Assembly: GCA_020747065.1 (NCBI GenBank)
Contig: JAGMVK010000001.1
Coordinates: 2,108,001-2,172,000, forward strand
Direction: 5' to 3'
DNA from: Cadophora sp. MPI-SDFR-AT-0126
Lineage: Eukaryota; Ascomycota; Leotiomycetes; Helotiales; Ploettnerulaceae
DNA: 64,000 bases
Position numbers and translations under genes: made by a program. Below are positions 57,893-64,000 of the stretch, in pieces (the first letter of the stretch is position 1; each line of letters opens with the position of its first letter). Below the pieces are notes generated by a model. The model did no database searches, was not told where the DNA came from, and saw only the letters and a program-made list of their open reading frames with translations.

Positions 57893-60800
57893 ATGGATTC
57901 AGACGACAGCCATGGGTTTGTTATTGTGAATGATGAGGATATTAGCGACTACAACGTCGCGAGCATTACTCCACAGCCTCCAGATATTCTTTCTAAGATA
58001 AAGAAATGGCTTGAACCCACCGATTTCGATTCCGAATCGAGCGAGTACCACAAGCATCTGAATTCGTATCTCCCAGGAACCGGAGAATGGGTCCAAGAAA
58101 CTGAAGCTTATCAAGAATGGCACGATTCATCCGCAAATGGTTCCCTCTGGCTGAAGGCAACTGCTGGGGCTGGAAAGAGTGTTCTCGCTGCCATGCTTGC
58201 TGATAAATTCGCGAAAATCGAGAAGATTCCGGTGCTATTCTTCTTCTTCCGTCAGATCATCGCCACAAATCATGACCCGCACTCAATGGCCAGAGATTGG
58301 ATATCTATGTTATTGAATTATTCTCCTCCCCTTCAAGCGCAGATGAAGAAGTACATGGACGAGCGTCGTAGCTTGGAAACCATAAGTGCAAATGAGTTCT
58401 GGCAACACCTGGTTCATGCACTCATCTCCATCCCAAAAGTGTACTGCGTTGTTGATGCATTGGACGAAATGGATGTCGACAAACAGGATTTCTTCGCCAG
58501 TCTCGTCAACCTCGGAAAACGAAAGCCTTCATCTATCAAGCTTCTGGTTACGAGCCGACCCCTGCCCCGAATCGAAGCCTATTTCAGGACATCATCAGTC
58601 CTGCAAATCCGTCTGGAGCAACTCAAGGTAGACAAAGACATTGCTGTCTATGTGGACCACCGCCTTCAGCTAGCCAGTGTTGAGGGTGACTTGAGGATAT
58701 CTATCAAGCAAGCTATCGGAGGGAAGGCTCAAGGTTCATTCCTCTATGCCCGTCTCATGATGGATGAGCTCCTCGATCACTTGGAGCAGATGGTACCGGA
58801 CATCAAATACATCGAGCGATCTTTGACATGGCTTCCGCTTACACTCGAAGATATGTACAACGGCATGTTAATTGATCACTCTCTTCGATCACGAGTTCCA
58901 CAGGATCTTCAGCTCACTATCCTCCAATGGGTTACCCACTCGTCTCGGCCCCTTCGTCTTCTCGAACTCGCTTTTGTCATTGATTTGCAAAGTGGAAGGG
59001 ATAGAGGCGGCAGAGATACCAAGGCGATCGCTCGTGCAGCCTGCGGTCCCTTACTAGAGATTCTTGAAGACGAGACCGTCTCAGTCATCCATCATTCTTT
59101 CACAGAATATCTCATGGACGGAAGCCGGAGATTCAGACCAGCTGTGAATAACTCTCATCCACAATTCCCAGTGATCGATTCTGCCACTGCACACAGATCA
59201 ATGGCTCTCACTTGCTTGAGGTATTTGAACTCGGGATGCTTGAAAGATTGGAAAATCACTGAGCGAAAAGAATACGACGAGTTCTACTGCCCAAAGGACG
59301 CAAATCAACAATCCATTAAGATGAAGCACCCATTCTTGGATTATGCCATGAACAACTTTCATGTTCATGTCTGCAAGCACGGACTGGATGAGTCACTTCT
59401 TGCTCACTTAGATTCATTCATGAGGAACGACAATTCTTCATTCTCTGCGTGGGTGGACATGACCTGGGCTAATACCTATGACCTCGCAAAGATTTCTCCG
59501 TTGCACGTTGCCGCATGGGCTGGTATGGCTGACTATGTCGAGTATCTCCTTGTTTCAGGTGTTGAAAGCAACAGTGGCGATGGTCAATTACGGACACCGC
59601 TGTCTTGGGCAGCAGCAAAAGGCCACACCGAAACTGTTGCATCACTCCTGAAAGTTGTGACGGATCCCGACGTGGATGATGACCATGGATTGAAGCCTAT
59701 TCATTACGCGGCTCAAGGAAACCACCACAAGGCTGTCAAGCTCCTTCTTAATTACGGTGTTAGTCGTAAGTACCTCCTATCCATGCACCTGGGAACATTC
59801 TAATACAATCATTAGCCTTGACTGGAAAGACCAAAGACTATGACCGAAGATGTGGCACTACTCCTTCTAGCATCGGGGAAAGTCCATTGATGTATGCGTC
59901 ACAGTCTGGTGCTGTCGATTCTGTGCGGGAAATGATTCCTTTCTTGACGCCTAAAAACCTTGTCGATGCGTTGTGCTGGGCGGCAAGGACTGGAGAAGCG
60001 CAGGTTGTAGACTTACTTCTAGCCGTCCCGGGCGTCCCCGTGGATCCCCCAGAACAGCCTGATACTCCTCTGTTTCTCGCTGCAACGGGACTTCATTTCG
60101 AGGTCATGCGCTCATTGCTGGAGAAAGGAGCCGATCCGAACAAGATATCAGAGAACGCACGTAACAGGCATGGCTACACTATGTATGACCTCATTGAGAG
60201 ACAAAAGACCGGCCCTACACCACTCCACGGAATTTGTGGAGTGTCCAATGGAAGTTACACGCAGCAGAATGACAAAGAGAACATGAAGAGGTGCTTTGGC
60301 CTCTTACTCGAGCACAGATGTGACATGAAACCAGTCGACAAGCACGGGAAAACGCCACTTCATTACAGCGTCAAGTACAAGGAACTGAATGATCTTTCTA
60401 TTCTGCTATTGAAGAATGGAGCAGATCCTACGATAAGGGACAAACTGGGCAATACCCCCCTCCACCTGCTCAGTCTCCATGAAGATTGCGGCCCACTCAT
60501 CGAGTTACTACTCATTAAAGGAGCACACATGAGCGACCGCTCGTCCGATGGTCGAACACCTCTCCACTGCATGATCAACACTATCCACGAGCTGACTCTT
60601 GATCCACTACTCCCATATGCGACTGACTGGAATGTGGTGGACTCGAAGGGCGATACACCACTTCATGTACTCCTTTCTCAATCATACCACCCTAAAAATA
60701 GTTTGCAGCTTCTCCTCAGTGCTGGGGCGGATGTTCATCGTCGGAATAAAAAGGGCGAGGTTCCCATCCATGTCTTAAAAGAGCTTAATCCAGGACATGG

Positions 60801-63800
60801 TGGCTCAGTTCTCCCTTCTCTTCTAGCAGCTGGAGCGGATCTTGAGGCAAAAGATCATAGTGGCCAAACCGTCTTATCTAGACTGACAAATGCCCATTCT
60901 CACGACTTCGAAAAGACTGTTCAACACTTGGTCGAGTTGGGTGCCGACGTTAATTGTCGCGACTACGAAGGCAACAGTATCTTGCATCGAATTTGTAAGA
61001 TGTCTCCCGATTTTACCGCGGTAAGTTGAGCCAACTCTCCTGAAGCTATCACCCGAGACCTCTCAAACACATCGGGGCCTGCAATTCTCAACTTAAACTT
61101 CGAAGGCCGAGAGGTCGAGCTGATATACTACAGATCAACTTCTTTGTCGAAGCTGGGGTAAACCCGCTCTCTGTCAACAATGCTGGAAACAATCTTTTGC
61201 ACGAATTACTATCTAGTACAACTTCAGTAGAAAGGTTACCTGATGTGCTAGCAATCTTGCTCAAACTTAAAGTCCCTCCGACAGCGAAGAACAATTCTGG
61301 CAGAACACCTCTACATATCATTTGCAGTCAACTCTCTCCTTATAGCTCAAACAAAGATACCCTAGATCTCGTTCTTCGGTCTCCGATTGGAGCGAGCATT
61401 GATATCGAAGACAACAATGGAATTCGCCCCGTGCATCTTGCTGCAGCGATATCTGAACAGCTTATTTCGAAGCTCATGAATCACGGCGCTGATGTTCGGG
61501 CAGTAACGTACGAAGGGTTGAATCTGCTTCACATTTCTTCGAGAGCCAGACAAAGCAATATCGTGGGACTACTCATTGAAAAGCTCGTCGCTAGTAGTGA
61601 AGAACGCCTGTTGAATGGTGTAGATGATGATGGAAGAACGCCATTGCATTATGCTTGCCGCTCGGGCAGGCCAGAAACCGTCTCACTACTGTTGAAAGCT
61701 GGCGCTGATGTCAGTATCATGGACAAGAAAGGCCTCACGCCGCTTCACGCCTGCGCAGAATTTGAAGAAGAGAAAATTCTATGGGCCACAAAGCCCACTG
61801 GGACGACACGAGCCTACGGCATTTTGCTTGCCGATAAATCCAGACCAGATCCAGAGGGCCAAAACATGCCTTGGGGCCCTCATCAATTCCTCTGGGAATA
61901 TGTCCGCCCTGGAAACCAAACGGCAAGGATTCGAGAGATCATTCAACTGTTGATCAAGCATGGCGCAGAGATTGCTTTCTTCGGACGAGTATCGTCCCCT
62001 ATCAATCTTGCTGTCCAAAGAGGCTGTGCCGATATGGTCGACGAGCTTCTCCCCCTCATGGAGCCAATCTACGTCAAAGCTAGAGAGGAGAATGGAAAAT
62101 ATGGGGAAATAGGGACAAGCCGGAACCCCAAATTTCAAGAGAAATATCTTCTCGGTCTCAGCAACGTCAAGGTACGGGAGGAAGATCTGCAAAATCGCTC
62201 GACACACATATCACTTTGTAACAATCTTCTGAGCTTGGGACACTTGAAAGCTCTCGAACAACTCCCGAATCTCGGTGTTGATTTCTCTCCAAACAACGAC
62301 AGCTACTCAGACTTTCTTACGACTCTGGTCAAGTGCGGATATGCAGAATTGTTTCAGGTGCTAGGAGATTCCGTCACTACACCTGGGTGGATCAATGGGA
62401 TCATTTCTGCCGAGCACGGTAAATCCCTTGACCCATATCTAGTCAGCGCTGTAAACAGCGATCTTCCGAATCTGGACATTGTGAAGATTGCAGTTGAGAG
62501 ATTTAAAGCAGACGTCAACATCCAGCCTGTGGTAAAGTTCTATCCTGGTTATAATACCGGCGATGACGCTCCCGGGCCAAGTCCTCTCCACATTTTAGCC
62601 AGTGCAACCAGATGGTGGCAGACTGACGCGATGGTATATCTGCTCGGAAAAGGCGCCAACACAGAGCTCAAGAACCAAATGGGTCAATCAGTTCTCAATT
62701 ATGCCGTCTCGCCCAGTCATTCATCTGGAACTTATCGAAGAAGAGAGACTGTCAAAATCCTCCTGGAAAATGGCGCAGATCCAAACAGCTTGGACAATGA
62801 TGGGATGTCCTGTTTGAACCATGCTATGTATGATTTGGAGCTTGTTACTCTGCTCATAGAACATGGTGCCGATGTGGCGATTGGAGAAAACCCCGTACTA
62901 TTTTCTGCGATCACGTCTCTTGACGTCGCTGCAGTCTCAGTCCTCTTGAAAGCTGGTGCAGACTGCAATGCAAAGCAAAAACCAGTCGATAAATCGAAGC
63001 AATTACGATATCTAGGACCAAGGGTGCCTGACGCCGACTCAAGTCCGCTTCATCATGCCGCAAGCAACAAATTCAACACCCCCGAGGATCACATCACCGC
63101 CATTGAAATCATTAAACTGCTTTTAGAGCATGGCGCTGATCCATACTTGACGGTCTGTGAGGACGCGACTCTCGTGCATGACATCTTCAAGACTGGTGGC
63201 ATCATTCAACCGTTCTTGGATTTTGAGGGACTCGACCTTGAGCAAAGAGATCAAAATGGCCGAACTGCCCTTCTTGCTGCTTCCCAGTCTCGCTCGGGAA
63301 CACGAGAACCGTCGCAGATGCCTAACCGCCCCGGAGATCCTAGGACCTATGAGGCGAGAATGGCGAAAGTTCGAGCACGATACCAAGGCGATCTGTCGGC
63401 ATTTCTCTCTGTTTACCAACGAGGTGGGAATTTGGAAGCTGTGGACAACGAGGGAAACAGCGTCTTTCATTTTCTTGCTGAAATGGGTCCAGACCAAAAC
63501 AAAGAGCGATATGAGCAAGGATTCAACGTTCTCGTCGAAGCCGGCCAGACAATTATTGATCTACCTAACAATAAAGGTTCCACTCCTCTGCACGTCGCAC
63601 TTGCAAAGTCAAATTGGTGGGCTGTCAGGAGACTCATGGATGCCGGTGCAGATCTACTTCTCAAAGATCCTGACAAAAACAATCCTCTCCATCATCTCGC
63701 ATGCGCGAATTTCCCTGATCATATATCAAAGCAGCAATGGCTCAATGAATTTCTCGAACTTGGCGTTCCTATCGACGAGAAGAACAACTTAGGCCAAACT

Positions 63801-64000
63801 CCTCTTTTCAAGTTCTTCACTGGTTTCCCGACTGTAAAAAGCGAATCTCAAGAGCCATTCTCGTCGTTCTTGAAAGGTGGCGCGGACATATTCACCAGGA
63901 ATAACGAGGGCGAGACTCTGCTTCATGTCATGGCCAAGAAGGTAAATCATACCAGTTGCTTCGATTTCTACGTGTTCGGCAGGGGCGGTCCAAATGCAGA
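57893..64000 (+). CDS. Giant NACHT-ankyrin repeat protein (fungal NLR-like), 3' end missing
   Basis: NOD-like receptor type protein of filamentous fungi, a family that includes incompatibility and presumed non-self sensing proteins. Exons 57893-59765, 59816-61020 and 61134 to the window edge encode at least 1981 aa with no stop. A short N-terminus (about 50 aa, DDSHGFVIVNDEDISDYNVAS) leads to HKHLNSYLPGTGEWV, then the NACHT NTPase with Walker A ATAGAGKSVLAAML (about aa 95) and Walker B VYCVVDALDEMD. The winged-helix-like part has LQWVTHSSRPLRLLELAFVI and VIHHSFTEYLMD. From about aa 540 onward, ankyrin repeats (TPLHxA...LLxxGAD) run to the edge, some separated by non-repeat inserts. The start is the first in-frame ATG; the TTG six bases earlier is not a eukaryotic start. 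A GTAAAT at 63941 could be a further intron. Confidence 0.9.

Noticed and set aside
61088..61321. Minus-strand ORF inside the NACHT-ankyrin gene
   Set aside because: It is the shadow of ankyrin repeats on the plus strand.

Overview
This window is nuclear DNA of a filamentous ascomycete fungus. The genes are split by many short introns (mostly 45-60 nt, GT...AG), and the families are typical of Pezizomycotina: PDR-type ABC transporter, RTA1-like protein, ascomycete laccase ending in DSGL, LysM/WSC/CBM18 secreted protein, 2EXR proteins, PEX26 and a NACHT-ankyrin protein. A Leotiomycete-like source is my guess from the overall look; the sequence alone does not prove it. For the spliced models, exon lengths were summed and the reading frame checked across every junction.

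Regions. 0-26 kb is a dense housekeeping block: an ITC1-like ISWI subunit (+), a D-amino-acid-oxidase-like flavoenzyme (-), mitoribosomal mL46 (-), a RING-PHD protein (-), ribosomal protein eL43 (-), a saccharopine-dehydrogenase-like oxidoreductase (+), a 2EXR protein (-), a tiny Cys-rich protein (-), a PARN-like deadenylase (-), peroxin 26 (+), an L-type lectin cargo receptor (-), a small membrane ORF (-) and the ALG8 glucosyltransferase (+). 26.1-31.9 kb is a gene desert with repeat-like debris. 31.9-45.4 kb carries membrane transport genes: a full-length PDR ABC transporter (-), an acidic conserved protein (-), an RTA1-like protein (+) and an amino-acid permease (+). 45.4-64 kb is more accessory: a LysM-WSC-CBM18 secreted protein with a decayed 3' tail, a second 2EXR protein, a DUF7704-like membrane protein, a laccase with an unusual Gly/Asn/His-rich linker, a gene-poor 3.6 kb stretch, a hotdog thioesterase, and a very large NACHT-ankyrin NLR-like gene that runs off the right edge.

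The genes do not form one pathway. Two small themes recur: the secretory pathway (ALG8 in N-glycan assembly and the L-type lectin that may sort glycoproteins), and interaction with the surroundings (ABC efflux, RTA1, laccase, LysM/CBM18 chitin binding, NLR-like receptor). No tRNA, rRNA, CRISPR array or intact transposon was found by eye.
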